From a virus, in IMG/VR virus record IMGVR_UViG_3300042261_000351, positions 1 to 36,013 of that record: DNA of 36,013 nucleotides. One strand, 5' to 3'. Shown piece by piece: positions 16,522-24,127 of the stretch. Made by a program: the position numbers and the translations under genes. The notes under the pieces are model-generated. The model was given only the letters and a program-made list of their open reading frames with translations. It made no database searches and was not told the DNA's origin. Each line of letters starts with the position of its first letter. The stretch's first letter is position 1.

Positions 16522-17247
16522 ATGGACAAAGGACACACAATATTCGTTTTAGATAAGGGTTATGTAAGATTAATAGATTGGTTAGGGGATGATAAAAGAA
16601 TTATTGAAGCAGCAAGGGTATCATATAAATCACCATCTAAAGGAGAAGAACAAGATAAAAAACTGTTGCAATATCTTTGGAAACACCAGCACACAAGCCC
16701 ACTTGAACAATGTAATATTACTTTTAACATCAAATTACCCATATTTGTTATGAGACAATTTGTTAGACATCGAACGTTCAAATTAAACGAACAATCTGCT
16801 CGTTATTCTGAAATGGCAGATGATTTTTATATTCCAACTAATTGGCGCAAACAGGATACCAAGAATAAGCAAGGTAGTGTTGATAATGGTAATTGGAATC
16901 CTATAATTGATTGGGGTGTTGATCATATTACTGCCACAGACGCAACAGAAGAGATTTGTAAAAGTTCTTATATTTTATATAAGAATATGATTGAATATGG
17001 TATCGCTAAAGAAATGGCTCGTATGATTTTACCAGTTAATCTATATACTGAAATTTATGTTAATTGTGATTTACATAATTTATTACATTTTCTTACACTT
17101 CGTTTAGATTCACATGCACAATACGAAATACAGATATATGCAAAAGCAATATACGACATTGCAAAAGAGTTATATCCTGTTACAATAAATGCTTTCGATA
17201 GATATAAGTTTGAAGTAAAAGATAAATTAGAAGAAAAATCATATTGA
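16522..17247 (+). CDS. thyX: Flavin-dependent thymidylate synthase
   Basis: A 241-residue ThyX. The family signature RHRx7S is exact: R82-H83-R84 then S92, in RHRTFKLNEQSARYSE. HQHTSPLEQCNITFNIKLP is the upstream folate/flavin-side segment, and ARMILPVNLYTEIYVNCDLHNLLHFLTLR is the conserved C-terminal dUMP-binding part. ThyX methylates dUMP to dTMP using methylene-tetrahydrofolate, FAD and NADPH. It is a homotetramer in the cytoplasm. T4 uses ThyA instead, so this is a replacement. A promoter and AAGGA site precede it. It pairs functionally with the dNMP kinase at 20400 for dTTP supply. Confidence 0.95.
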   Translation: MDKGHTIFVLDKGYVRLIDWLGDDKRIIEAARVSYKSPSKGEEQDKKLLQYLWKHQHTSPLEQCNITFNIKLPIFVMRQFVRHRTFKLNEQSARYSEMADDFYIPTNWRKQDTKNKQGSVDNGNWNPIIDWGVDHITATDATEEICKSSYILYKNMIEYGIAKEMARMILPVNLYTEIYVNCDLHNLLHFLTLRLDSHAQYEIQIYAKAIYDIAKELYPVTINAFDRYKFEVKDKLEEKSY

Positions 17248-17258
17248 TCAGACACAAC

Positions 17259-17431
17259 ATGAACACAAGAAAACATTTATTAACTTGTCTTATAGATATG
17301 ATGCATGGAATTTTATAGCTACTTGGTGTAACAACGATTGTGATGTACAGGGGAGTGTTCTTAGATCAAAAAAGAAAAATACCAAAAATGGTCAAAAAAT
17401 ACTTACTAGATTACAACAAAGAAAAACATTA
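17259..17431 (+). pseudogene. Probable frameshifted small gene ahead of gp46
   Basis: ATG 17259 opens MNTRKHLLTCLID and then stops at 17316-17318. The frame one base back continues with protein-like sequence: YDAWNFIATWCNNDCDVQG, then RSKKKNTKNGQKILTRLQQ, running in frame into gp46 with no stop. Joined after the Asp codon (17295-17297) the two pieces give a sensible small basic protein of about 60 residues. Without the shift, the second part has only a TTG at 17285 as start and would appear as a 49-residue extension of gp46. I do not recognise the family. A single-base deletion, a sequencing error or a recoding event could explain it. Confidence 0.45.
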
Positions 17432-19552
17432 ATGAAAAATATAAAATTTGAAAAACTTGTAATTCAAAATTTTTTATCCATTGGTAAACCAGTTACTATT
17501 GATTTTACCAAGGGTATCAATATTATTACAGGCGAAAATAAGGATAAACAAGATGAAAATGGTGTCGGAAAAACCAGCATAATAAATGCTCTTTATTTTT
17601 CTTTATTTGGCGAAACATTAAGCACATTAAATAAAGAATATATTGTGAATAATATTGCCAAAAAGAATTGCAAAGTTGATTTATATTTTCAAATAAACCA
17701 AAATGGTATAATTAAAAATTATCACATAGAAAGAGGATTAGCACCATCCTTTTGTAAAATTCGTGTAGATAATAACGAAGATAAAAGCCTTTCAACAATA
17801 CCAGCAACTAATTTATATATTTTAAATCTTATTAATACTACACAACCAGTATTTAAAAATACTATTACAATGAGTATGAATAATACTATTCCTTTCATGG
17901 CTCAAAAGAAAAACGAAAAACGCCAATTTATAGAAGGTATTCTAAGATTGGAAATTTTTACTGCCATGAATAAAGTAGCTAAAGAAAATTTTGACGCTAT
18001 CTTTAAAAATTACGAAACTAATTTAACTTTATTTCAAGAAATAGAAAATAATATAAAAAATTATGAAATAAGAAAATTAGATGATGAACAAAAAAAACAA
18101 CAGATTATTAAAGATTTTGAAAGTAAAATTATTGAAAAAGAAACTCTAATACAAGACATTAAATCTAAACTAATTCAAGTTGATCAAAAGCAAATTAAAA
18201 TAATAGAAGATAAATTACAAAAAATAATAGAAGAAATGTTACTGGTTAATAAAAATTATAACATTGTCATAAATAAACTAGCAGAATTAAACTCTATTCT
18301 GACACTCAATAAACAACAATTGAATGTTGCAGATGATACAATTTTAAAATTAAAAGAAGAATATCAAAAATATCCTATATTTGATTTAAAAATAAAAACA
18401 ATTGATGAATTTTCTAAATTAATAATAGACGAGAATACCTATATAGATAATTTAAAAAATAAAAATATCGAAATACAATATTTAATTAAAGATTTACAAA
18501 AAGAAAATATCACAATAAATTCAATCGGCAACGTATGCAGCAAATGTAAAAGACCGTTTGATATACAAGATATTACAAAAAATAAAGATATTGTGGATAC
18601 TAACAATAAAAATATTATAAAATATGAACAAGAAATTAGAGATAATAATACAAAAATAGCTAATAGTACTTTATTAGTCAAGAAAACAGAAGTTTATATT
18701 AAATTATTACAATTTAAAGAACAAAAAAACACCCTTGAAAAAGAAATACAAAGGATTTCAACAGATTTAGAATCATATAAAAGTGTTTTAAGTGGTACTG
18801 AATCTAACCAGAATCGTCTTAAATTAGAAGAAAAAACTCTTCAACAAGATAAAAATAATATTTTGATAGAATTGGAAGCCTACAAACACAATATCACATT
18901 AATAACAAATTATACAAATGAAATTGATTATTTTAAAAATACGATTAATAATCAAAAAACATCATTGAATCCATTTGATGATTTAATTATGGAGTCTAAG
19001 GTTAAACGCGATTATTTACAAATAAAAATTGACGATTCAAAAGAAAAAATAGCCATATATGATGTAATTAAACACATAGTTTCCGATACAGGATTAAAAC
19101 CTTACATAATTAAAAAAATTATAACAATTTTAAATGATCGTTTGAATTATTATTTAAATATTATGGATAGTAATTGCAAAATTACATTTGATGAATATTT
19201 TGATGACACAATTGTAAATGATCGAGGAATTGAATGTGATTATCAGAATTTTTCTGGTGGTGAAAGAAAACGCATAGATTTAGCCTGTTTATTTGCTTTT
19301 ATGGATACAAGAAGAATACAAGGTGATGTTAGCTTTAATTTGGCCTTTTACGACGAATTATTAGACTCCGCTTTATCTACTAATGGTTCTATAAAGGTTT
19401 TTGACATTTTAAAAGAACGTCTAAATTTATATAACGAATCTAGCTATATAATTACACATCGTAAAGAAAATTTGAAAAACCCCAACATTACTGATATAAT
19501 ATATCTTGAAAAAAGCAATGGAATAACAAAATTAAAAGAAAAACAATCATGA
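17432..19552 (+). CDS. gp46: Recombination endonuclease subunit gp46 (Rad50/SbcC family)
   Basis: From ATG 17432 the product has 706 residues and starts like family members: KNIKFEKLVIQNFLSIGKPV. Walker A is GENKDKQDENGVGKTS (34-49). Long heptad coiled coils flank a zinc hook CSKC near residue 368. The ABC signature NFSGGERKRIDLA is near 605, Walker B AFYDELLDSAL near 638, and the H-loop YIITHRKE near 670. With gp47 it forms the resection nuclease used in recombination-dependent replication. It is longer than T4 gp46 (560), mainly in the coiled coils. The open frame extends 49 codons further upstream from TTG 17285, but that segment looks like a separate gene. The stop overlaps the next ATG (ATGA). 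Confidence 0.92.
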   Translation: MKNIKFEKLVIQNFLSIGKPVTIDFTKGINIITGENKDKQDENGVGKTSIINALYFSLFGETLSTLNKEYIVNNIAKKNCKVDLYFQINQNGIIKNYHIERGLAPSFCKIRVDNNEDKSLSTIPATNLYILNLINTTQPVFKNTITMSMNNTIPFMAQKKNEKRQFIEGILRLEIFTAMNKVAKENFDAIFKNYETNLTLFQEIENNIKNYEIRKLDDEQKKQQIIKDFESKIIEKETLIQDIKSKLIQVDQKQIKIIEDKLQKIIEEMLLVNKNYNIVINKLAELNSILTLNKQQLNVADDTILKLKEEYQKYPIFDLKIKTIDEFSKLIIDENTYIDNLKNKNIEIQYLIKDLQKENITINSIGNVCSKCKRPFDIQDITKNKDIVDTNNKNIIKYEQEIRDNNTKIANSTLLVKKTEVYIKLLQFKEQKNTLEKEIQRISTDLESYKSVLSGTESNQNRLKLEEKTLQQDKNNILIELEAYKHNITLITNYTNEIDYFKNTINNQKTSLNPFDDLIMESKVKRDYLQIKIDDSKEKIAIYDVIKHIVSDTGLKPYIIKKIITILNDRLNYYLNIMDSNCKITFDEYFDDTIVNDRGIECDYQNFSGGERKRIDLACLFAFMDTRRIQGDVSFNLAFYDELLDSALSTNGSIKVFDILKERLNLYNESSYIITHRKENLKNPNITDIIYLEKSNGITKLKEKQS

Positions 19553-19710
19553 AAGCACAAAGATATATATTAAAACCAAAAACTGATAAATTAATTGAAA
19601 TTCCATTAATACCAGAAGAGTTGGAAAAGACACAAAAACAATTTTTAGAAAAATTCAATTCAGACTTTACACCAAAACTGAAAGAAAAAAGAATAAATAG
19701 AAGAAAATAA
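19549..19710 (+). CDS. Small basic protein, 53 residues
   Basis: ATG 19549 overlaps the gp46 stop (ATGA), and the TAA at 19708-19710 overlaps the next ATG (TAATG), so the frame exactly bridges two genes. The product begins MKAQRYILKPKTDKLIEIPL, contains a helical Glu/Lys/Gln segment, and ends KEKRINRRK. The tight coupling on both sides supports a real gene. No family recognised. Confidence 0.75.
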   Translation: MKAQRYILKPKTDKLIEIPLIPEELEKTQKQFLEKFNSDFTPKLKEKRINRRK

Positions 19711-20396
19711 TGTATAAAGACGCCAAATTAGAAGAATTGTACGAAACAGTTCTAAAAAATAAATTAGGAAAAAATGGTTATGATATTTGGGATGATGAAC
19801 CATTAACCGAAATAAAAATTCAATATTTTTTCAACAGATTATTTGAGACAAATTTATTATTAGAACTTTTTTCAGAAGAAGGCGAAACAAATGTCATATA
19901 TGAAAATAAACCAATTAAAGGTGGTTTAGAATTTAAATTAGAAAATATTATTAATGATATTAAATTTTATACAATAATAACACTTTATAAATGTGATTTT
20001 ATTATTAATAAATTAGAATATGATATATTAGACGAGTTAAGAATAAAAGGAGAGGCTAAAGATTTAAATATTTTAAAAAATTATTTAGAAGAAAATAAAA
20101 ATAAATATGTAATTGCTTTTAGATTTGAAGACGAAAATGAATTGAAAAACATAACTGGTCAAATGGCAAATAAAGCATCTACAGTATTTAGTAATGTATA
20201 TAGAAATATTAGATATGTCACACATAAATTAAATTATTTAAATAATATAGCCGCATATTATTGCATGGTGTCTAAAAACGAATTGAAAAGAATAAAATTA
20301 TACAAAGAAATTATGAGAAGAACAACAAAATTTAATAATAGTTACGAAGATTATAATAGTAATAGTGAATATGTTTATTTATATTTTTGGGGATAA
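19710..20396 (+). CDS. Hypothetical protein, 228 residues
   Basis: Not recognised. A mostly helical soluble protein starting MYKDAKLEELYETVLKNKLG. It has an internal charged segment (RIKGEAKDLNILKNYLEENKN), a possible strand YVIAFRFEDENEL, and a tyrosine-rich C-terminus ending YVYLYFWG. No cysteine motif, P-loop or signal peptide is seen. It lies between gp46 plus its small partner and the dNMP kinase, all tightly spaced, so a role in DNA or nucleotide metabolism is possible but only from context. Confidence 0.7.
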   Translation: MYKDAKLEELYETVLKNKLGKNGYDIWDDEPLTEIKIQYFFNRLFETNLLLELFSEEGETNVIYENKPIKGGLEFKLENIINDIKFYTIITLYKCDFIINKLEYDILDELRIKGEAKDLNILKNYLEENKNKYVIAFRFEDENELKNITGQMANKASTVFSNVYRNIRYVTHKLNYLNNIAAYYCMVSKNELKRIKLYKEIMRRTTKFNNSYEDYNSNSEYVYLYFWG

Positions 20397-20399
20397 ATT

Positions 20400-20963
20400 A
20401 TGTTAATATGTGTAACAGGAAAAGCGGGAAGTGGCAAAGATACGATTTGTGATCATTTAGTAAAAAGTGACGGGTTTATTAAAATCGCATTAGCAGATAC
20501 ACTCAAAAGAATCGTTAAAGATGTATTTGCATTAGATGATGAAACAGTATATGATAGAATAAAACGAGAACAACCTTTACCACAATGGAATAATTATTCT
20601 GTTAGAAAATTGTTACAAATAGTTGGAACTGAATTGTTTAGAAATAACATTGATAGGGATATTTGGGTAAAATCCTTATGGTTTAAATTAGATAAATCTA
20701 TTTTAGACAATAAAGAATATTTAAATAAGAATTACTGTATTTCTGATGTAAGATTTCCAAATGAATTAAATTTCTTTAAAGAAAAAGCAGGAATAGACTT
20801 TTATAGTATTAAAGTAATTCGAGATGGGTGTAATGGTGTTGTAGGTGTACAAAATCACGAATCTGAAAAATATGATCTTGAAACAGATGTAACACTTGAA
20901 AATAATGGAACCATAGAAGAATTAAATCAACAAGTTGACGAAATAATGCACCAGTTTTATTAA
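20400..20963 (+). CDS. Deoxynucleoside monophosphate kinase (T4 gp1-like)
   Basis: A 187-residue P-loop kinase. Walker A is GKAGSGKDT at 7-15 in MLICVTGKAGSGKDTICDHL. Then come IALADTLKRIVKDVF, VRKLLQIVGTELFR with DRDIWV, CISDVRFPNELNFF (the substrate-side D-R-F-N motif of this family), and VGVQNHESEKYDL. These match the phage dNMP kinase family, which phosphorylates dGMP, dTMP or modified dCMP to diphosphates. With GuaC and ThyX it forms a nucleotide-supply set. The gene is 3 bases after the previous one; the region just ahead (GGGGATAAATT) gives a modest ribosome site. Confidence 0.9.
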   Translation: MLICVTGKAGSGKDTICDHLVKSDGFIKIALADTLKRIVKDVFALDDETVYDRIKREQPLPQWNNYSVRKLLQIVGTELFRNNIDRDIWVKSLWFKLDKSILDNKEYLNKNYCISDVRFPNELNFFKEKAGIDFYSIKVIRDGCNGVVGVQNHESEKYDLETDVTLENNGTIEELNQQVDEIMHQFY

Positions 20964-20964
20964 A

Positions 20965-21054
20965 ATGATATTTTTAATTATATTTTTAACAGGTATGTTA
21001 TTAGGTGGTGATTATTTGATAAAATATTCAACAACTGTTAATAGTAACATTTAA
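20965..21054 (+). CDS. Possible 29-residue membrane peptide
   Basis: ATG 20965 follows the kinase TAA by one base. The frame runs 29 codons to TAA 21052-21054, just before ATG 21058. MIFLIIFLTGMLLGGDYLIK is a clear single hydrophobic segment followed by a polar tail (YSTTVNSNI). It fills the gap between two genes exactly. Small single-span phage peptides can be holin-like, antiholin or host-takeover factors, but nothing here distinguishes these. Confidence 0.45.
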   Translation: MIFLIIFLTGMLLGGDYLIKYSTTVNSNI

Positions 21055-21057
21055 ATT

Positions 21058-21747
21058 ATGAAAAATATTAAAATAATTTCAGCAACTAAAGAATCTAATT
21101 CTTTCAAGACACTAATATATCCTTTTATTAATTATTATAAAATGGATGCACTTGTAAATAGATCAATATGTGATGGTGACATTATAACAAACAATACTGA
21201 ATCACTTGCCAAAGTTTATAATAAATTTATAAATAAAGATAACGAAAATATAATATTAGTATTCTGCCACGACGATTTATTAATTGAAGATAATGCTATA
21301 ATCGAAAAACTTAATGAAGCTATTAAACATTATGATATTATAGGATTAGCTGGAGTAAAACCACCAATTACAATTAAAGAACCTGCATTGTGGCATTTAA
21401 TGGGAAATAGACAAAATCTTTCAGGTGCAGTTGCACATTTTGATAAAAATTCAGATAATAAACGATTTATGACATCTTTTGGTCCAATCCCTGAAAGAGT
21501 AATTTTACTTGATGGTGTATTTTTAGCAATAAATACTGAAAAAATACTAGAAAAAGATTTGAAATTTGATGAAAATAATCCAGCTAAATTTCATTTTTAT
21601 GATTTACATTTTTGTTTAGATGCTAATAAATTAGGTTTAAAATGTGGAACTTGGCCTATATGGTGTACTCATAAAAGTCATGGACTAGAACAAGTTTCGC
21701 AAGATTGGCTAGAAGGACAAAAATATTTTCTAAATAAATGGAGCTAA
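21058..21747 (+). CDS. GT2-like glycosyltransferase (Glyco_tranf_2_5 type)
   Basis: A 229-residue protein. NENIILVFCHDDLLIEDNAI carries the metal-site acidic pair (CHDD) of this GT-A group. IGLAGVKPP, VILLDGVFLAI and FHFYDLHFCLDANKLGLKC follow in the usual order. The last is the catalytic-side segment, where an aspartate-histidine pattern (DLHF) is typical. It lies well away from the main cassette, after dNMP kinase, showing that carbohydrate genes are scattered as well as clustered. No Shine-Dalgarno is visible; translation is probably coupled to the small ORF 3 bases upstream. Confidence 0.72.
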   Translation: MKNIKIISATKESNSFKTLIYPFINYYKMDALVNRSICDGDIITNNTESLAKVYNKFINKDNENIILVFCHDDLLIEDNAIIEKLNEAIKHYDIIGLAGVKPPITIKEPALWHLMGNRQNLSGAVAHFDKNSDNKRFMTSFGPIPERVILLDGVFLAINTEKILEKDLKFDENNPAKFHFYDLHFCLDANKLGLKCGTWPIWCTHKSHGLEQVSQDWLEGQKYFLNKWS

Positions 21748-21749
21748 TT

Positions 21750-22370
21750 ATGCAAGAGTTTATAACACCTATAACATTTAAAAGAACTACATCATTTATT
21801 GAATATTATGACGAAATGTGTGAAATATTAAAAGAATCACCCTACGTTTTATCTTATTTTAGTCAGCATAATAATGATAATTTAGATAATATTGCATATA
21901 ACGCAGAAGTAGCCGAAAAAATCAAAAAAGATTATAAATTAATTGGAATTTATAATAGATTTACATTAGATAATGATATCTATTTTAAACAAGAAGAAAA
22001 TTATATTAATTATACAATTATTGATAAAAATTCAATAATGGGACAATTTGAAGGTAAATTAATAGATGATAATCTTTTTAAAATTATCTGGATTTGGAAT
22101 AATAAACGTTCTGTTCATGGTTTAATACGAGAAATGTTTTTTAAATATTTCCTTCCTAAATATAAAATTATATTGTCCGATGATACCGTTACACAAAATG
22201 GGAAAATATTTTTTAATAAACTTTTAACAGAATGTTTAACCCTTAATAAAGAATGTGGCATCTATAATTTAACAGATAAAACTTTCACAAAATATACTAA
22301 TTATGACGAATTAATGAAATTTTGGAATATTCAAAATAGTACAAATTATTTATTCTATTTTAAAAATTAA
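21750..22370 (+). CDS. Hypothetical protein, possibly GNAT-like
   Basis: ATG 21750 has GGAG at 21740-21743 and is preferred over ATG 21738, giving 206 residues. The C-terminal half reads RSVHGLIREMFFKYFLPKY followed by ILSDDTVTQNGKIFFNKLL, which is reminiscent of small phage acetyltransferase-like proteins (the pattern SD..QT..G...W). No acetyl-CoA loop is clear, so the link is weak. The gene ends just before a decayed homing endonuclease. Confidence 0.55.
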   Translation: MQEFITPITFKRTTSFIEYYDEMCEILKESPYVLSYFSQHNNDNLDNIAYNAEVAEKIKKDYKLIGIYNRFTLDNDIYFKQEENYINYTIIDKNSIMGQFEGKLIDDNLFKIIWIWNNKRSVHGLIREMFFKYFLPKYKIILSDDTVTQNGKIFFNKLLTECLTLNKECGIYNLTDKTFTKYTNYDELMKFWNIQNSTNYLFYFKN

Positions 22371-22372
22371 AT

Positions 22373-22557
22373 ATGAAAAAAGTGATGGAATTTATAAATA
22401 AAAATGAGTTCTATTATTTAATAGGTTTAATTGCTACAGATGGTATTTTATTGTATCCTAACAACACTATTCTTTTCTAAAAGGTTGTTACGATAAAAGA
22501 AAATCTAAACAATATGAAAAATATAAAGAATATTTTATGAAATATGTTGAAAAGTAA
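22373..22557 (+). pseudogene. Remnant of a LAGLIDADG homing endonuclease
   Basis: ATG 22373 opens 35 codons ending at TAA 22478-22480. EFYYLIGLIATDGILLYPNN is a LAGLIDADG helix (LIGLIATDG) with its usual lead-in. Directly after, in another frame (22477-22557), KGCYDKRKSKQYEKYKEYF ends in a stop and looks like the C-terminal tail of the same kind of enzyme. A full enzyme has well over 100 residues, so most of the interior has been deleted and the frame broken. It sits in the gap before the glycosyltransferase at 22595. Confidence 0.7.
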
Positions 22558-22574
22558 TAAAAATTTGATAAATT
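22547..22574 (+). promoter_or_regulatory. Sigma70-type promoter for the GT-B gene
   Basis: TTGAAA (22547-22552), 16-base spacer ending TGA, TAAATT (22569-22574), then a 20-base leader with AAAGGA before ATG 22595. The -35 lies in the last codons of the homing endonuclease remnant. Confidence 0.5.
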
Positions 22575-22594
22575 AATACAAAGGATTAAATAAT

Positions 22595-23863
22595 ATGGCT
22601 GATAATAAACAATATGCTAACATAAATTATGATATATTTGACATTGGATATCCTTACTGTCCTTATCTACCTTTTGGCGCAAAGCCCATCAGTAAGGCCG
22701 TGGTGTCCAAAACAAACATCCAACCACCCCCACTAGCCCTTCCTGGTTCTGACCTCCCTAGAGCCTTGCAATATGCAGCAGATTATAGTGGATGTGGGTT
22801 TTATAGAACTGGACTTCCTGAATTTTTATTAAATTATAATCAAAAAATGGTCATTAGTACATTAACTGCTATGGTTATTGATCCAAGATTTTATTTGGCT
22901 GGTTATAAAAGTATTTTATTACAAAGACAAGCAACACCTGTTCAAAAAGAATTTGTAAAATTTTTGAAAGTTATGGGTAATGCACTAAATTCTAAAATTA
23001 TTTATGAAGTAGATGATGTCGTATGTTTCGAAGATATTCCTCTTTATAACCGTTGTAGAGGCGCATTCACTGATCCCGAAATAAGAAAAAGTATTGAAGA
23101 AATTGTAAATTTGTGTGGTGAAATGATAGTAGTTTCCGATTATATGAAAGAATATTATAAAAATAAATTTAACATCAAAAATGTTACAACAATTCCAAAT
23201 TATATACCAAAATTTTGGTTTGATAGATTTTATAATGAAGAAAAAATTCTGAAAAATTATCAAGATAATAAAAAACGTCCAAAGATTTTAGTAACTGCAA
23301 GTGGAACTCACCTCGATGTTGCTAATGCTACAAACCAAAAAGATGATTATTCCGTGGTATTACAAAATATTATAAAAACACGTAAAGATTTTCAATGGGT
23401 TTTTATGGGCGGCTTCCCGTTACTGTTAAAGCCACTGATAGATTGTGGTGATATTAAATTTCTACCTTGGGCGCAATTATTAGATTTTCCAAGTGCTATT
23501 AATAATGTTGGAGCACAAGTTACAATGGCTGCATTATTAGACAATCATTTTAACCGTTCAAAAAGTTGGATAAAATTAACTGAATCGTCTCATTTAGGTA
23601 TTCCATTTGTCGGGCAGGATTTAGAACCGTATAAAAGTGCATTTCATAAATTTAATACAAGTGATGAAATGATAGACCAAATTAAAAGTATTGTTATAGA
23701 TGAAGACACTTATATGAAAGATGTAAAGCGTCATAGAGCATTTGGAGATACTTTATGGCTAGATGATAATCTGGAATGTCATCTAGAAAAACTCACACTA
23801 CCATTTGGTGATCAAAAACGTATATCATTATTAAAATTGAATCCAGAACAATTAATTAAATAA
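22595..23863 (+). CDS. GT-B (GT4-like) glycosyltransferase
   Basis: A 422-residue protein. SKIIYEVDDVVCFEDIP and EMIVVSDYMKEYY with TIPNYIP are the N-domain features of GT4-like enzymes. The C-domain has WVFMGGFPLLL, KFLPWAQLLDFPS and RSKSWIKLTESSHLGIPFVG, the nucleotide-sugar site with the glutamate pattern (normally E...GxP). About 100 residues at the N-terminus are proline-rich and unlike GT4. That part is encoded by unusually GC-rich DNA (about 22670-22775), unlike the rest. Such proteins next to phage polymerase genes may glycosylate DNA or virion proteins, but no hydroxymethylase is seen here. It has its own promoter and AAAGGA site, and decayed homing endonucleases on both sides. Confidence 0.75.
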   Translation: MADNKQYANINYDIFDIGYPYCPYLPFGAKPISKAVVSKTNIQPPPLALPGSDLPRALQYAADYSGCGFYRTGLPEFLLNYNQKMVISTLTAMVIDPRFYLAGYKSILLQRQATPVQKEFVKFLKVMGNALNSKIIYEVDDVVCFEDIPLYNRCRGAFTDPEIRKSIEEIVNLCGEMIVVSDYMKEYYKNKFNIKNVTTIPNYIPKFWFDRFYNEEKILKNYQDNKKRPKILVTASGTHLDVANATNQKDDYSVVLQNIIKTRKDFQWVFMGGFPLLLKPLIDCGDIKFLPWAQLLDFPSAINNVGAQVTMAALLDNHFNRSKSWIKLTESSHLGIPFVGQDLEPYKSAFHKFNTSDEMIDQIKSIVIDEDTYMKDVKRHRAFGDTLWLDDNLECHLEKLTLPFGDQKRISLLKLNPEQLIK

Positions 23864-23990
23864 ATGGTGTAGAGTCATTAAAATTTAATTTAAGAAGTTT
23901 ATCTTTTTTTATTCTATTTTCTGATTTTAATAAAGGACGTTGATTACTATAATGAAAGCATTGTTTAGCTTCTGTTATATGTCGTATCTT
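23856..23990 (-). pseudogene. C-terminal remnant of an HNH endonuclease, minus strand
   Basis: Read on the minus strand from 23990 to 23856, a 44-codon open frame without a start contains CFHYSNQRPLLKSENRIKK. This is the characteristic end of HNH homing endonucleases (CFHYxNLQPLWxxENxxK), in which the Asn and Lys residues follow the active site. The DHxxP half is absent. Further upstream on the same strand (to about 24060) another frame is open (RSVLLNEFNKRYDI then stop) and may be a shifted continuation. It is the only convincing minus-strand coding trace in the window. Confidence 0.65.
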
Positions 23991-24092
23991 TTATTAAACT
24001 CATTAAGTAGAACACTCCGCTTGTTTCTTGGTGATTGTAGTCCCAAGATTACTGCTATTTTAATTATTTAGTATATAATACTAGAAAATAAG
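23991..24092. other. Intergenic region before the polymerase promoter
   Basis: No plus-strand gene. A small hairpin TCTTGG/CCAAGA (24026-24031 and 24043-24048, 11-base loop) lacks a following T-run, so it is a poor terminator. An inverted repeat TAGTAT-ATA-ATACTA lies at 24069-24083, 10 bases ahead of the polymerase -35 box, and could be an operator or chance in AT-rich DNA. The minus strand may hold more of the broken HNH gene. Confidence 0.4.
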
Positions 24093-24120
24093 TTGACAAA
24101 TTTTTTAGAAATGATAGGAT
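24093..24120 (+). promoter_or_regulatory. Sigma70-type promoter for DNA polymerase, leaderless spacing
   Basis: Consensus TTGACA (24093-24098), 16-base spacer ending TGA, TAGGAT (24115-24120). ATG 24128 follows after 7 bases, so the predicted transcript starts at about the AUG. An AGGA within the -10 box could act as a ribosome site only if transcription began further upstream. Confidence 0.65.
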
Positions 24121-24127
24121 TAGACAA

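Noticed and set aside
22386-22400. TATAAATA inside the LAGLIDADG remnant and other scattered copies
   Set aside because: Not placed before a credible gene start; the octamer is expected many times by chance in DNA of this composition.
24007-24060. tRNA-like segment (GTAGAACA followed by small stems)
   Set aside because: No cloverleaf can be drawn: the anticodon stem does not pair, and no TTCGA-type T-loop or acceptor stem is present.
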